Source: Atopsyche davidsoni (taxonomy: Eukaryota; Arthropoda; Insecta; Trichoptera; Hydrobiosidae). From it: a stretch of 64,000 nucleotides of DNA. Shown one piece after another: positions 46,617 to 58,688 of this stretch. The translations under genes were made by a program, and so were the position numbers. Location: positions 13,175,501 to 13,239,500 of the forward strand of contig JAILWY010000016.1 in the NCBI GenBank assembly GCA_022113835.1, written 5' to 3'. Positions within the stretch are counted from its first letter, which is position 1, and each line of letters starts with the position of its first letter. Under the pieces are notes generated by a model that worked only from the letters and a program-made list of their open reading frames with translations, was not told where the DNA came from and searched no databases.

Positions 46617-47641
46617 TCTAATATATATAATAGCCATTGTGTGTATGTGTGTATGTTTCGATTTTTGGTTTTCTATAGAATATCTTAAAAGATACAACGC
46701 TGATTTTTTGCACATAAGTTAAGTAAATTTTTTCGCAGCTATGTGCCGAATTTCAAGACGATAGGATAATATTTTCATTCATAAACTATAAAATATGCTT
46801 TAGCGAATTTCAATATGTACGAATTATATAATTCTGTTTTTCGCCGCGAGATGTTGTTCACCGCGAGATTTTCAAATTTAGAACTTTTACAAAAAAAACA
46901 AATTTTGGATGCTTCTAAGGAATTTCCAGCTTATGTCAGTTTGACACAAATGCCATCTCTATTTTTTTATCGAAATTGCATTAGAAATTATTAATCACAT
47001 CATTAATAACTCAAAATAACACCTTCTACGCACAGAAAACGTAATTAAAAAAGAATTGCACTATTGAACGTGATAAAGACTGCATCAAATAAATAGCAGT
47101 GCAGTGAAAAGTGATGCGTTGTTTGTGACACGAAATGTGACATAAATGTCAAGCAATGAGTTGGAAGGAAAACGTGAGCAGCGTCTTCTTAAAATTCGAG
47201 TACGCGCATCGACCTCAAGACAAAAAGAAACTGATGCACAGCGAACGCTGCGTTTGTCTTCGGATTAATTAGTGTGACCTGTCGATTCTGCAATGCTTTA
47301 CATTATCAAGCAGAAAACCCATTAGATGGAAAGTTCAACGACTATTATCACAAAGGTAAAGTGAAACTACCAGCAAGGCCTATTTCCCCAGTATATTTAA
47401 AGGATATTTATAATTGAAATTTCAAGAGAAAAATAAGATCATACAATAACAGTATATCTTTTGCATCAATGGGAGCTAAATTAACAGTGGGCCACTCTGC
47501 TTCAAAGTTCAAGGCCAAGGTATATCACAGAACTTCGCACCTTCATCCAACTGATGGTACAAAATTAAAGCATTATTCATCTTATTATTGTAAGCATTGT
47601 TCATCGAATGCGCGTCATTCTGTGACGGGCTACATTTCTAG
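46617..47641 (+). mobile_element. Helitron copy E, longer and with coding relics
   Basis: A 1025-bp element of the same family: TCTAATATATATAATAGCC at the start after host A, and at the end the CGTCA/TGACG stem-loop, ten bases and CTAG before host T. Its first 520 bp match copies A-D. It then carries about 420 bp with relics of the Helitron protein N-terminal region, which the short copies lack. This links the short family to an autonomous Helitron. Confidence 0.88.
47146..47560 (+). pseudogene. Helitron protein N-terminal relics
   Basis: Three pieces line up with the N-terminal region of animal Helitron proteins. First, ATG at 47146 opens 40 codons rich in R, K and Q (RQKETDAQRTLRLSSD) and ends in TAA. 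Second, 47280-47414 reads CRFCNALHYQAENP, then DYYHKGKVKLPARPI, matching the CxxC...ALH...GKVxLP zinc-finger-like block. Third, from about 47430, SYNNSISFASMGAKLTVGHS and AKVYHRTSHLHP match the RSYN.xxxFASMGA and GxxYHRxxxLxP blocks. Stops and frame changes separate them, and the Rep and helicase parts are missing, so no protein can be made. The matches are from memory of the family. Confidence 0.75.
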
Positions 47642-49599
47642 TTTCTTATAATGATAAAATTATCGTTAGTACTTTTTGTTATAATACTGAACGTTTGTCC
47701 AACGGAGAATGAAATAGAAGACAATTTAATACATTTATTATCTACGTTTAAAAATACTTAATTAAAAAAGCCCATTCCTACTAATAAATTATTAAGTGCT
47801 ACTGTCAAAAATACTAAATATAAATTCAATAAAGGATAAACGAGTGCTGGTGATGATGATGACAGTCTTATAAATTCATTCCCTACGTTTGGAAATATTC
47901 TATTGAGAATGTCCAATCCTACAGAGCAGAATTGGGTTTACGATTATTCATTTAGATTACCATTTTTGCGGGCAAAGGTAAAATAAAATAATATATTACG
48001 ACTGTAAGAAATGGAAAAGGTCGGGTCCGATTCAGAGCGGTCGGCGGGACCTTTATTCAAATTCGCTTGAGCGTTAATTATGGGATAAAAATATATTCAG
48101 TAATCATTTTATTAAATGGAATTGATACGTACCTTCCAATTAAACATGATAAAAGATCAATCTACAAATCTCATTTTGTGTCAGATTATAAAGATGATGG
48201 CAAACCTATGATACTCGCGTCACACTCTAAAATACGTAAACATTATTTTTAGTATATATTTAACAGTGGCATAATATACGGTTTGCTAAGATTTAAATAT
48301 TAGACACCTTATCATAGATTTTTTTATCCTAACCATTTAGACTTGCTCTTCTTAATAAAGAAAGCAATCAGTTACCATTTTATATGTGTGATATATTTAA
48401 TTATTGCAGAATCAATTTATGAAACCTTGAAGTCTTAAAACTTTTATTATAAAGCACATCAAATAGTCACTCTCTATGTGACTATTTTTTATATTGTAAA
48501 ATTAAGGAAAGGCATATAAACTTTCATATAAGTTTATTTTATTTCTTTTTACCATAGATAATTTTTGTAGTGACGCGGCACCCGAGGTAAGCAGTTTTTT
48601 TTTTCAATTTTTTTGCCAAGAATAAAAAGGTCGCCATTTATGTCTTAAACGACAAATTTTGTTTGTTGGACTTTTTTTTTACAGATCGATAAACATATTT
48701 TCATATTATATATATTTTTTAAATAATATTTAAAAAATAACTTAAATTTCTGTCGTATTTTTACGAGTTGTTTGTGGTATTAGACTTTAGGTTTATTTTC
48801 ATTAAAAAGTCTCATAAGTTAGACTTAATGCTTTTACTTCTGGTTATAAATATCATAAAGTTCAGAAGTACCGCTGTACTTCTCACCTGGTCGATGTAGT
48901 TAGTTACTGTTAACCCTTGTGTAATATTGCATGCAACCCAGAAAAGTATCATTAGCAACCGACCGTTACGAAGTATTTACAGTGTATTGTACCTATTTCT
49001 TTCTTTATGGTAGATTGCGAAACCTGCCGAAAGATCCCGAGCACTGCCGAGCGTCCATTGTAAATCTGTTTAACAATCAAACATCTGACAATCAATCAAC
49101 TGCATTCAATGCAATGTGTCGTAAACGAAAATATTCATCAATTCTCTTGTAAGTCTGAACAAAATACTGATGTATTTCGCTATTGACAGAGATGCTGTTC
49201 TTTCGAATTGTATGCCTGACAATATTGACATGTGCAGATTTCTCTAAGATTTTATATTAAATAAAATTTACAATAAAAAATAACTGTTTTCTTTTTAAGA
49301 TGCTATTATTAACACAACATATACAAACGACAAAATGCTTTTATACAACCCGGCAAAATCATCATAAAGTGTGTCAAAAGCAATGGAATTTTAAATAAAA
49401 AAAAATGAAAAAAAAAAATATCTGCAGTAAATTCAAACGATTTTGACTTAACATTTATTTTTCACTGAAATGAAACTCGTATGAAAACAATATTTCTAAA
49501 TGGAAACTGTTCTCAAACACCCTAAAACAAGAAACACATTTACAGTGGGATTTGACACTGAACTATAAATTTAAAATATTTCGAAAGAATAATTTATTC
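47642..49599. other. Mixed to AT-rich stretch
   Basis: AT-rich with frames of 60-73 codons near 48067-48252 and 48931-49152 that show no known domain. A patch at 48012-48070 is GC-richer (GGTCGGGTCCGATTCAGAG). Nothing recognised with confidence. Confidence 0.45.
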
Positions 49600-49820
49600 G
49601 CCAAGGTAGAGCGGATTCACTTTGCGCGAGGTCTCGTGTGCCTGGAGAGGTTCGTGCGAGCCCGTGACGTCAGAGGGAGGCGGACTTGCCCGACACGCTA
49701 TTTCAATTACCGAACCGGCGTTCGTGCGATATCAAATCTGGAGATAATTAAAATGTTTCATAATTTTGAGGGCCTGATACTCGGTGTCGTGGTCGGCGAT
49801 CATTCGCAGAAGTTTTGAGG
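49600..49820. other. GC-rich island with a CRE
   Basis: TGACGTCA, a perfect cAMP-response-type palindrome, at 49665-49672 within about 220 bp of GC-richer sequence. An 88-codon plus-strand frame (49552-49818) crosses it; its R/V-rich middle shows no domain. A candidate regulatory element, exon less likely. Confidence 0.35.
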
Positions 49821-50104
49821 TACTCCTCGAACATATTCTCTATGCATCATATATTCATATATCTTTGTAAAATAGGTAGAATATAATGATAGAATCTATG
49901 TTGCATGCTAACACTTAGGTCAGTCGTATAATAAACACAGTAGAGAATAGACGTATCCTTCATTACGTTACAATATTTGAACAAAATGTAGCTTCTAATA
50001 AGATAAGCACGTAAGACAAAAAAAACAAATAGCTCGCTGAATCTTTCGCAATTCTCATTATATAAACCGCGTGTCACTTAACATGAATTTTCATTTAAAG
50101 TAAG
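49821..50104. other. AT-rich non-coding stretch
   Basis: No features recognised. Confidence 0.55.
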
Positions 50105-50109
50105 CAGTT

Positions 50110-50410
50110 TATAAAATAAATAGAAGTTCTACTGTTTTGACTCTATAAACTAATGATACATCGTACGCATTGAAGACAGAAAATCAGTTACATAAACACA
50201 CGCTGTGTATTTCTCAATCCTCCATAGCTCCTGTTTCGTTGAACAATATTTAAGTATGAAATTATTCAATACGTAAATATCTATACAAATATAAGATAGT
50301 TCACTTTATTTTCACTGTAAACTGTCGATACAGCGAGTGCATGAAAAACAAAATAGCAGGTACACGAACACGCGCTGTATCTCTCTCAATCCTCATTACG
50401 CAAGCTACGT
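50110..50410. repeat. Diverged tandem duplication, period 172 bp
   Basis: The block from CTATAAACTAATGATACA (50143) to TTTCTCAATCCTCC is repeated at 50315 as CTGTAAACTGTCGATACA to CTCTCAATCCTCA, offset 172 bp. Shared landmarks are ACA.GAACAC.CGCTGT and TCTCAATCCTC. Many substitutions separate the copies, so the duplication is old. No coding frame. Confidence 0.6.
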
Positions 50411-50509
50411 TTGCAGGGAAAACATTCACTGATAGCAATAATAATAAAAACAAAAAAGGCAAGACAAAGGAAATCTGAATAACTTAAGTAAAGTAGCATT
50501 TTCCACCGC

Positions 50510-50660
50510 ATTAGGCCTTCACGCCCGGGACCATCTCCGGACTGATAAGACGAGGGTTCGGCGCCCGCGAACTTATTTCACGAAGGGGTATTAACTCGCG
50601 ACCGGACTCGGGACCTACCCCTGAAACCGTCGAGGCTGGTGAAACAAACAAATGTGAATG
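50510..50660. other. GC-rich island
   Basis: GC-rich block with GGGTTCGGCGCCCGCGAAC and several CGGGAC/GTCCGG-like strings. No coding frame. A candidate regulatory element. Confidence 0.35.
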
Positions 50661-52381
50661 GCCAAAGAGCAAGCAAATCATGGCCATTTTTTCATTTTAA
50701 ACACTTAGTCTTTTTAAAGGCTTAGTTCAATTTACTCAAAAGAAAAAAACTGTTTTTTTTTCTAAAATAAAAAATAATTCATTTTATGTTTCTTGAATTT
50801 TATTTGAAAAAACAAGGTGTACTCATTGGTATCGATAGAATAATTTTATTTATATTGATATGAAGAAAATTATTTATTTCAGTCGGAAGGATTTTCAGTA
50901 AGTCGAGCAGAAACACATTAGCGATTTGCAAACGTGCTCCGCGAACCAGAGCCAACTGTTAGATGAGTGAACTGCAAGTTTGTACAGAAATTGCTCTACC
51001 TGACTCTAAAAGCATTTGTAGTTTCACAAGAAGACTCATACTCCGATAATCACTGCTGTCAAGTGTCTAACTTCAAACGACTAATAGGAAGCGTGGAAAA
51101 TCGACTGATAATAATTGCATTTACAAAACACAAGGAAGCATAACTTTTCAATAGTATTCACCCACTTGTGCCTGTGTTATTGGATTTTTAAATAATTTTT
51201 TGCATTCATATCATAAAATTCATGGAAATATTTTACTTTTGTAGGTAATATATGACAACAAAGCTCGTCTAATAACCTAGAGTACATTTTTTTAAAATCC
51301 TGACTTATATATCTGAAAAAACCTTAAGCTAGCACAGGGCATATATTTAAAATGAGCTTGTTTATATCTGTATTTTTGTTAAGGACATAATCTTCAACAC
51401 ATACAAATGTGTAAAACTAAACATAAAATTGAGTTTAAAAAAATACTATTCCAAATAAATTTTATTTCAATTTTGCAAACTTTTTGGTTTAACGCTCAAC
51501 AATTTGCGAATCACAAATGAGTAGATTAAAAAGAAATATCAGAAAGTATTTGTATTTTTAATGTTCCTCAATGAGAATAATGTTTCCATTGGGGAGAAAA
51601 TTCAACTCAAATTACTGTGGCATGACAGAAGGCCATAAAAAGCATGATTATTTGCAGACCTTATTTTTCGTTAATAACTAACTTATGACGTATCTACATA
51701 TATCCGTAACCGAGCAGCACTGAATTGGCAAGTTAAAGTAAACAAAAAAAATATTTCAATAATATCCACAAAATACAACACAATAAAATACATGATTTAA
51801 TGCAAATTTTTGTTCAAAATTCAACTAAATTTTGCTTAAAGCATTTATTGTAAATTTTTGTAGATTCTTTTTTAATTTCATTCTGTTGATTGTAGATTTT
51901 ATTTAAAAAAATGTGATTTTAATAACTGCAAGTTATTTTATTAGTCTTGTATGTTATTGAAAAAAATCAAAGGATTAACAAGTTAAGCTTTATTTTTCAC
52001 TGAAATAACAAAAACTACAGTCATCGCAAACCGACAAGACCAATTACAGATGCGCGCATCTTAAAACCAACATGAGAATTAAAAATGTAAATTGATTTCA
52101 AAATGTTTAAGATTTGTGAACCGACAGGATACATAAAAACTTCTTATAAATTAATTACTTGGCATACTGATAAGTGGATACCTAAGTCGTTAAGTAAGAC
52201 CAGTAATTGTTCCTTAATGAGTCGCTTATTGTTCCAGCTAAGCACAACAGCTGTAATTGTGGGTGCATAACTTTTATTTAAAACTGTTAAAAGCATGTGT
52301 TGGTCATCGGTCTTATGAGTTATAAAATGTCTCTAAATAGAGTACAAGCTTTCTTTGTTAATGAGAATAGAGACATTTTTA
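50661..52381. other. AT-rich non-coding stretch
   Basis: AT-rich with mixed patches at 50930-51110 and 52190-52270 (CAGCTAAGCACAACAGCTG is a spaced inverted pair). No gene seen. Confidence 0.5.
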
Positions 52382-52450
52382 TTTGTGAGTAGTTTTACCT
52401 TTGAAAGGCCTACTTTGACTTCTTTAGTAGGCGAAAGTACTCACAAACAA
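52325..52450. repeat. Two adjacent inverted repeats
   Basis: AAAATGTCTCT pairs with AGAGACATTTT across about 40 bases. Directly after, TTTGTGAGTAGTTTT pairs with GAAAGTACTCACAAA around AGGCCTAC...GTAGGCGAAAG. The TTTGTGA end and GGCGAAA core resemble the foldback family, so this may be a diverged relative. Confidence 0.45.
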
Positions 52451-54219
52451 AAATAATCGTTACCTCCTAGCTTATTGACTGTTCATATTTATTTTTTGTA
52501 TATATGGAGCATATATCGGGAATTTTTTTGAAAAAAAATTCTTACATTTTTTATAAAAGCACTCGAGGGACAATATTTTGCCTGTTAAATTATAAATTTA
52601 TTGCAAATTTCTCAGCAGACTAATTTGTTGAATTTTTTATCCACTCCGGCGTAAAATTTAAATTAACTCTCGAGAAGAAAAAATAAATCAACAAATAATT
52701 TACAATATCGTTTTTTATCGATGATACACAAAGATCAAACAGTATTTTGAAACAACAGACCCGTTTTCTTTGACTTGGTGTTTTTCTTTTTTATAAAATT
52801 GAATAACCCGAAAGGTGTTTTTGTTTTATGGGGCGTTTCCTTTTTCATTCTGTTGTCTTACCTGCTTTCTCGATTATATGACGATAACAATAAACACGTT
52901 AACTCTGTTAGCAGTAAACGATCAGGTTTACTTTAGAAATGTTATTGTTTCTAAAACAAACAACTTTTTGAGATTTCAGGAAAATTTCCAAAATTATTTG
53001 AAAATAACAAATAATTAAATTTTCAATCTAAATTCAATTCTCAGGTCAATTCTAAAATTAGTTAATTGTGTTTTGATATTCTATAAACATAATTATGAAC
53101 ATAGTCTAAAAATGAAAACCGAAAATTTCATCACAACTAATTCAAACTGTTTTTTTTAAACTTTTACTAGACAATACATAATGTAATTAAACGAAAATTC
53201 ATTTTTTAGGTTTGCTTTTGAAAAATAGCAACATAGTCATTTTTATTAAAAAAATTATAGCCCGACAACAGTATTTGAAAACCTGGTTATTAAAAAAAAA
53301 CAATGTTTAAAAAATGTATTTTTTTTTTATTAAAACAACAAAAATGGAGGGTAAATAAATATACGAACTAAAAAAAAAAAAATATCAGAATAAATCAGGC
53401 AACTTTCTTAATAATAATACTCCATGGAGGCTTTGAGTCATCTAGCGTCGAAGATACGAACTTTTACTAAGAAGTTGGATTGTTTTGTTTTCCTGAAGAA
53501 AGCGCTTTTATTGAATAATCTCATACACATTAAGTAGTAAGTCTCCAGCGGTAGTAGTAATCGAGCTTTGTATTACACAACGGATGAATGCAGTTCGTGG
53601 TGATAAGTAGTAATAAAGCTAAGTTCTCTGTGGAGAAGCATATTTTATTCGTGCGCAAAATTTTTATATTTTTATACTATCTTTATTAATTTTTTTATGA
53701 CACTGATTGTTTACTAAAATACGTGAGAAATTCATCAGTTTGTAAATTACATAAAAACACCTACTTTCTGCTAAAAATTTCTTTGACGTATTGCTAGGAA
53801 AATTATTAAATCAATATTATATTATTTTAATATAATTTAAACAACTTTAAAACTGAATTTGATATTACTTGTAAATTCTAATTTTTTTTAATAAAAAAGT
53901 ATTCCTTAGTGTCAGAAATAGATTTATACAAAACAAATAGTTAAAAGAAGAAAAAATCTATTCGATTTTATATTCACGTATTGTCAACATATAATTAATT
54001 AATTATTAAGAACACAGATTTTTTTTTTCAAACCTTTTGTTTACATATGTCGATAAAACAAAAACCGTTTTTTTTCAGAACAAAAAAATCTATACGTAAA
54101 CATGTTGTCCTTTTCAGAAAATTCCGCCTCTCTTTTTTAGTTTCTTCCGCAATCTTCATATTGTATTTACGTAAATCCACCTTATCCCTTCACGTAAGAT
54201 TTAACTAATCGGGGATAAT
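52451..54219. other. AT-rich stretch with one mixed patch
   Basis: AT-rich with long homopolymers. A patch at 53400-53640 is more complex (CTCCATGGAG palindrome; CTCCAGCGGTAGTAGTAATC). No gene seen. Confidence 0.5.
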
Positions 54220-54370
54220 TTGAAATCATTCGCTGCCTGTTTTTGCCCTCGGGTTCCCTAGTATACTCCGAAGGATGCAACGTTGTACGTGCGTTATTAC
54301 GCTAAAACCGGCGACTTTTACTCCCTAGCAATATTAGCGTATCTACTCAGTCGACTGTGATATCCTAAAA
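54220..54370. other. Mixed-composition island
   Basis: Includes CCCTCGGGTTCCCTAG, GCAACGTTGTACGTGCG, a GCGTTATTACGC near-palindrome and AGTCGACT. No coding frame. A candidate regulatory element. Confidence 0.35.
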
Positions 54371-55384
54371 CTGTTGTGAAAACAAAAGATCCTCTAATAT
54401 AAAAATGATTTAAAATAAAATAGCATTTATTTTATATTTATATTTTCAAAATTTACAATTTCAACCATAAAACAAAAATAGCTACCAAAAAGGCAATCAT
54501 TAAGTCAATACAAAAAGAAGAGATTAAATTAATTTTAATTATGTAAAAAATTTATTGTAATAAATAAAACCGTAGATATTATTGCATACTGTTATTTTAT
54601 GTTATAACTAATTGGTTTTTTATTACATTTTATTTTCATTTTAAATTCTTTACTTTATTCCGATTTGCTTTAAATATCATTATAACTATGTTTTTGTCTT
54701 TACATAAATGGTTTTATTGCGTTGAAATTTTTTTTACTCATATTAATAAATGACAATGGTATATTCTTCACCTTTATTGTAATTAAAGAATTTCAAGAGT
54801 AAATAAAACAAATTTTACTTTCGTCAAATGTTATTTACGACTGGATTTTCTTTTCACAATGATAAATGTTTTTTTCGTATTTAAAAAAAAAATGGAAGAT
54901 ATTTCCACATCATACACAATACTTATATATGAAAATACAAAGATTTATTATATTTGTTCCAAAATACATTTATATGCCAAAAGAAAGCGACATTGTTATT
55001 CTTTCTGGTAATTTTTATTATTGATGAATAGATTTGATAAAATTAATTGGTGGCTAATAAAAAATAATTGATTAATAATTATTATTATTTTAGTATTAAT
55101 ACAGCAAATGATTATGTGAATTATTTGTAAAATTATTTGGCTTAAGTATTGATAGTGATTTCTTAAAAGTGATTAATCATATTTCCAAATATTTTTATTT
55201 AAAACCTATTGGAGACTGGTTTTTTTTAATTATTATTCTCGTTTTATACTCTTTGACATTCCCTAAAGCGTATTCAAAGTGGGTCTTTCTAAATTTAACT
55301 AAATCTCCAGGGAATTTCTACAACCGCATTATTCTTAAAAGTCTCTTTGTAAAATAATTAAAACTAACTAATTTTTTATAATAA
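54371..55384. other. AT-rich non-coding stretch
   Basis: AT-rich. The 62-codon frame at 55169-55357 shows no domain. Nothing recognised. Confidence 0.55.
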
Positions 55385-55605
55385 ACGAAAGTTCCCCGGG
55401 ATCGGTCCCAGTCCCGTCGCGAAGATTTATGTCTCAGTTACTATTTAACTGGGTGACCCAAAAGCGCCTGGACCGTGGGCGAATAAAAAATATTTTTCTT
55501 ATTTAAATAGCCCGAAATAGTACGGGCCATTAACTTCCGGCCGGCCCTGCCGCGATCTGCTCCAGCGGCGCCCAACAATCTGCGGAAGTGAGCAACATAA
55601 AATAA
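55385..55605. other. GC-rich island
   Basis: GTTCCCCGGGATCGGTCCC at the left and TTCCGGCCGGCCCTGCCGCG at the right flank a more AT-rich middle with TTTATG and AATAAAAAA strings. No coding frame. Among the strongest composition contrasts in the window; a candidate regulatory element. Confidence 0.4.
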
Positions 55606-56334
55606 AAATACAATCCACGACTAAGTAGTTTAATTTATAACAATACTCTATATTTTAAGAAAGTGTACGAAGTGCCAATTAACTAAGTGGTTTCGATCTT
55701 AATCCCCTAGACAGCTTTAAGTAATTATGAGAATAGTTTGATTATTTTTTCAATATTATAGACGTGTCTTGTGAAAAAATACATATTGTAATTTTATCCT
55801 AAATATGTCAATTTTCTTTTTGGATAAATTCATAATTTGTATTATTGTGAGTATACAGAATTACAACGTATATGTATTTCTATTCATTCTATATATTCCT
55901 AAGTGACAAGTAGTATTCCATGATTAGAGATACAATGTTTTGGCTCAAAAGTATATCGACAGACGACTGAATTATCTAACTGAATAATAATAATAATATA
56001 TAAGAAGAACTTATTTCAGCTTGGGACTGAACATGTATATTTATATTAATGTTTTGGTATTCTTGCTTATTTTTATTTGTGGTCTTGTATTCGATTGTTT
56101 TTAAGTTATAAATTCCAATAAAAATTCAAGAAAAAAACTTATTGACTAAATAATTTTTATGGCAATAAACGATAAAATATAACGTCATAATATTATCAAA
56201 TTCTGTTGCTTTAAGGGTCGATAAAACAATAAGTGAAGAGTACTATAAGCTATTTGTGAAATATAAACTAAACGGAGAATACTAACGGCTATAATAAAAC
56301 TTTTAGTGCAAAATATTGAATTCTAAAGTTTAAA
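55606..56334. other. AT-rich non-coding stretch
   Basis: Nothing recognised. Confidence 0.6.
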
Positions 56335-56485
56335 GTAAAGCGCGTGGCTTGCGTACCATCGGTTGAGAGCCGCTGACGTGAGCAGGCCCGCACTGGGTGG
56401 ATAAGGAATAAGGATATCGCAGCCCTGCTGAAATATTAATGCGGGAGGCAGGGCGGATTCAAAGACTTTTCACAGGACACGAAAA
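56335..56485. other. GC-rich island
   Basis: Includes CGCGTGGCTTGCG, AGGCCCGCACTGGG, GGATAAGGAATAAGGATATC (GATA-type sites) and GCGGGAGGCAGGGCGG. No coding frame. A candidate regulatory element. Confidence 0.35.
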
Positions 56486-57004
56486 GGATATTATTTTCGT
56501 TTATATTTAAGTTTAGTTATGAGTCTGCATTATAAAGGATGGCCGTGACTTTGCGTTTCTTTTTTACAATGTAATGCTTAAATTAACTTCCTAAAAATTA
56601 ACCTATTTTAAAATATCTTGGCGTAGATTTCCAAAAAAATTATTGCTTTTTTAATTTAAAATCATTGAAGTCAACTTGTATTCGGAAAACGTTTGTTTTT
56701 AGTGTCAAAAAAAATTATTTATAAACATAATTTTTTTTTATATTTAACAAAGCGCATACTTAAAAATAGTATGACTTACGTTGGTAAACTTATTTCATAT
56801 CACCGAATAAATTTTAAATAATGATTATAAAAAATAGCAATGACTGCTCAACGTACCTTTATATTCAACTTCAAAAATGTATCATAAGTTAATTCAGTTT
56901 GAAGTTTATTATGCTTTTTTATTTTAAATAAAAAAGTGATTTTTGGTATTTTTAGATGAACTACACTATTAAATGTCGAAGAATAAGTGAGCTTTTGTAA
57001 GAAT
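56486..57004. other. AT-rich non-coding stretch
   Basis: Nothing recognised. Confidence 0.6.
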
Positions 57005-57190
57005 CAAAAGTAATCCCTTTCAAAGCCTTTGGGGATGAATCCACTGTCCCAGGGAGCCAGGGCTTTGAAGGAGCGGGGGGTGAAGGTTGAAAACACTGTG
57101 GGTAGGGAAGGTTCTAGAATTACCCTTATCCATACACAGTCCTGAAAGCATCTGCTGGGCGGAAGTGGACTAAATAGCATCGGGATATTT
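57005..57190. other. GC-rich island
   Basis: Includes TCCCAGGGAGCCAGGG and GGAGCGGGGGGTGAAGG, with the inverted pair CAAAGCC / GGCTTTG enclosing about 40 bases. No coding frame. Confidence 0.3.
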
Positions 57191-57480
57191 CTACAATGGG
57201 TCCTTTATACTCTTTTATTCTGTAAACACACAAATTGTCGTTATTATGAATATTATTTCGGTAAGCAAAAATTAAGGAAGCGTGATTTTTATTATTTTTA
57301 CTCTGTATTTTTGCACTTTCATCAATTAAAAATGTTAGAATAAACACTCTGGTTGGACAAAGATAACACAAACATGTTTAATTGTTTGTTTAATATATGA
57401 AAATGTTTATTCTGGCTACTAATTTTTTTTTTATACATTTGGACATTTATTAGATCATGGCATTTCCCCCTATTTTATCC

Positions 57481-57548
57481 TGCCCTGATTTAAATTTGAG
57501 ATCCTAAGGACAGCAAGCAAGCGTTCTTACCGCTTGATAACCGCCCTC
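57481..57548 (-). pseudogene. tRNA-like relic (SINE head or decayed tRNA)
   Basis: On the minus strand GCGGTTATCAAGCGGTAAG resembles a Pol III A box region and ATCTCAAATTTAAATC sits where a B box and T arm should be, in a length close to a tRNA. GCGGTAAGAACGCTTGC forms a short stem. The B box has lost its TTCGA core, so it is unlikely to be transcribed. Confidence 0.3.
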
Positions 57549-57774
57549 AATCTGTTTGACTGTTTCAATATTTAAGTGCAAATATTAATATAATATAATA
57601 ATTCAATTTTGCAAACTTTTCCATTTCATATAATTAATAATAAGCTGTATTAATAAAAACGATTTGTTATACAACATTTTTTTTGTAATATTTATTTTCA
57701 AATTGTGTAATTAACAAAATTTTATCTTGCAGAAAGTCTAGCATTATTTGATTAAAAAAAAACAGTAAAAATCC

Positions 57775-57965
57775 ACCCTTTCCACTCAACGAGTTTTCCT
57801 TGGAGGTGCCGGGAAGCTAATTTCTTAATTTACGTGCGCACGTTCAGCGAGATTTCAGATTTCAGTGCTTTCAGGACTTCATTAGGAGGGTCATACAGGC
57901 AATGGCACAGAAACCTTCAATGTCTGGCAAGCCCGTTTCTTTTACGCAGACCTTTTTCTCTGTAC
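57775..57965. other. Mixed-composition island
   Basis: Complex sequence including GGAGGTGCCGGGAAGC and CGTGCGCACG, a near-perfect palindrome (about 57833-57842). No convincing frame. Confidence 0.3.
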
Positions 57966-58460
57966 AATTAAGCTAATGTTCTAAAAATACATTTTTTATA
58001 CACAGTTACTTAACATTATATAACCTTATCTTACCTTCGTAATGAACAAATGAACAGTTGGATTTTATAAAAATTGTTTTTCTGCTGTAACATGTTATTG
58101 AATAAATGAAGAGAATAATGTAAAGTACAATATAGGTGTCGTCGAAAAAATAATGTTTTTAGCCTTCAAAAACGATTCTAAGGTATTATTTAAATAAAAT
58201 TTAATTATTCATCAATCACATTATTGCGCAATACATCAAAAAATTGATTGTGTTGAAAATTATTTTTTTTATTCATTTCCATAAAAACTTATACAAATGA
58301 TTGTTAATTAGAAGTACCTTCAGTACGCTTTGTATTGTTTTTACAGTAAACTGATCAACCAGACATGATAAATGTACATTTTTTATACTTGCTTTTGCCA
58401 ACCATACACACATATGCGGGGAAATAAATCATAAATAAAATTTATCCATATTTTCAATAA
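57966..58460. other. AT-rich non-coding stretch
   Basis: Nothing recognised. Confidence 0.6.
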
Positions 58461-58688
58461 AGAGTACATGGTAAATTCTATTTTAATATTTTAAACCAAA
58501 TACTTTTGTGATTTTTCAATAACTTTAATTTAATTGGTGAACGGTTTCGCCATCCTTTTGGATACTTTGGATTTTCCCACGTTGGCAATATGAATGAAGT
58601 TGATGTAAAAGGTTGGCGAAACCGGTCACCAATAAAATTAAACATGTAAAAAAATCACGGAAGTATTTTAGTTAAATTATTAAAATAT
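58461..58688 (+). repeat. Foldback repeat family, copy 5 (diverged, both arms)
   Basis: The tail relic (GAGTACATGGTAAATTC) leads into a left arm with TTAATTGGTGAACGGTTTCG, then a centre with CCCACGTTGGCAAT, and a right arm GGTTGGCGAAACCGGTCACC followed by ATCACGGAAGTATTTTAG. The arm order matches copy 2 with many substitutions, so this is an older insertion. Confidence 0.75.

Noticed and set aside
52325..52450. MicroRNA precursor from the inverted repeats
   Set aside because: The stems are short and separated by unpaired sequence, and no known microRNA sequence is present; a diverged repeat is simpler.
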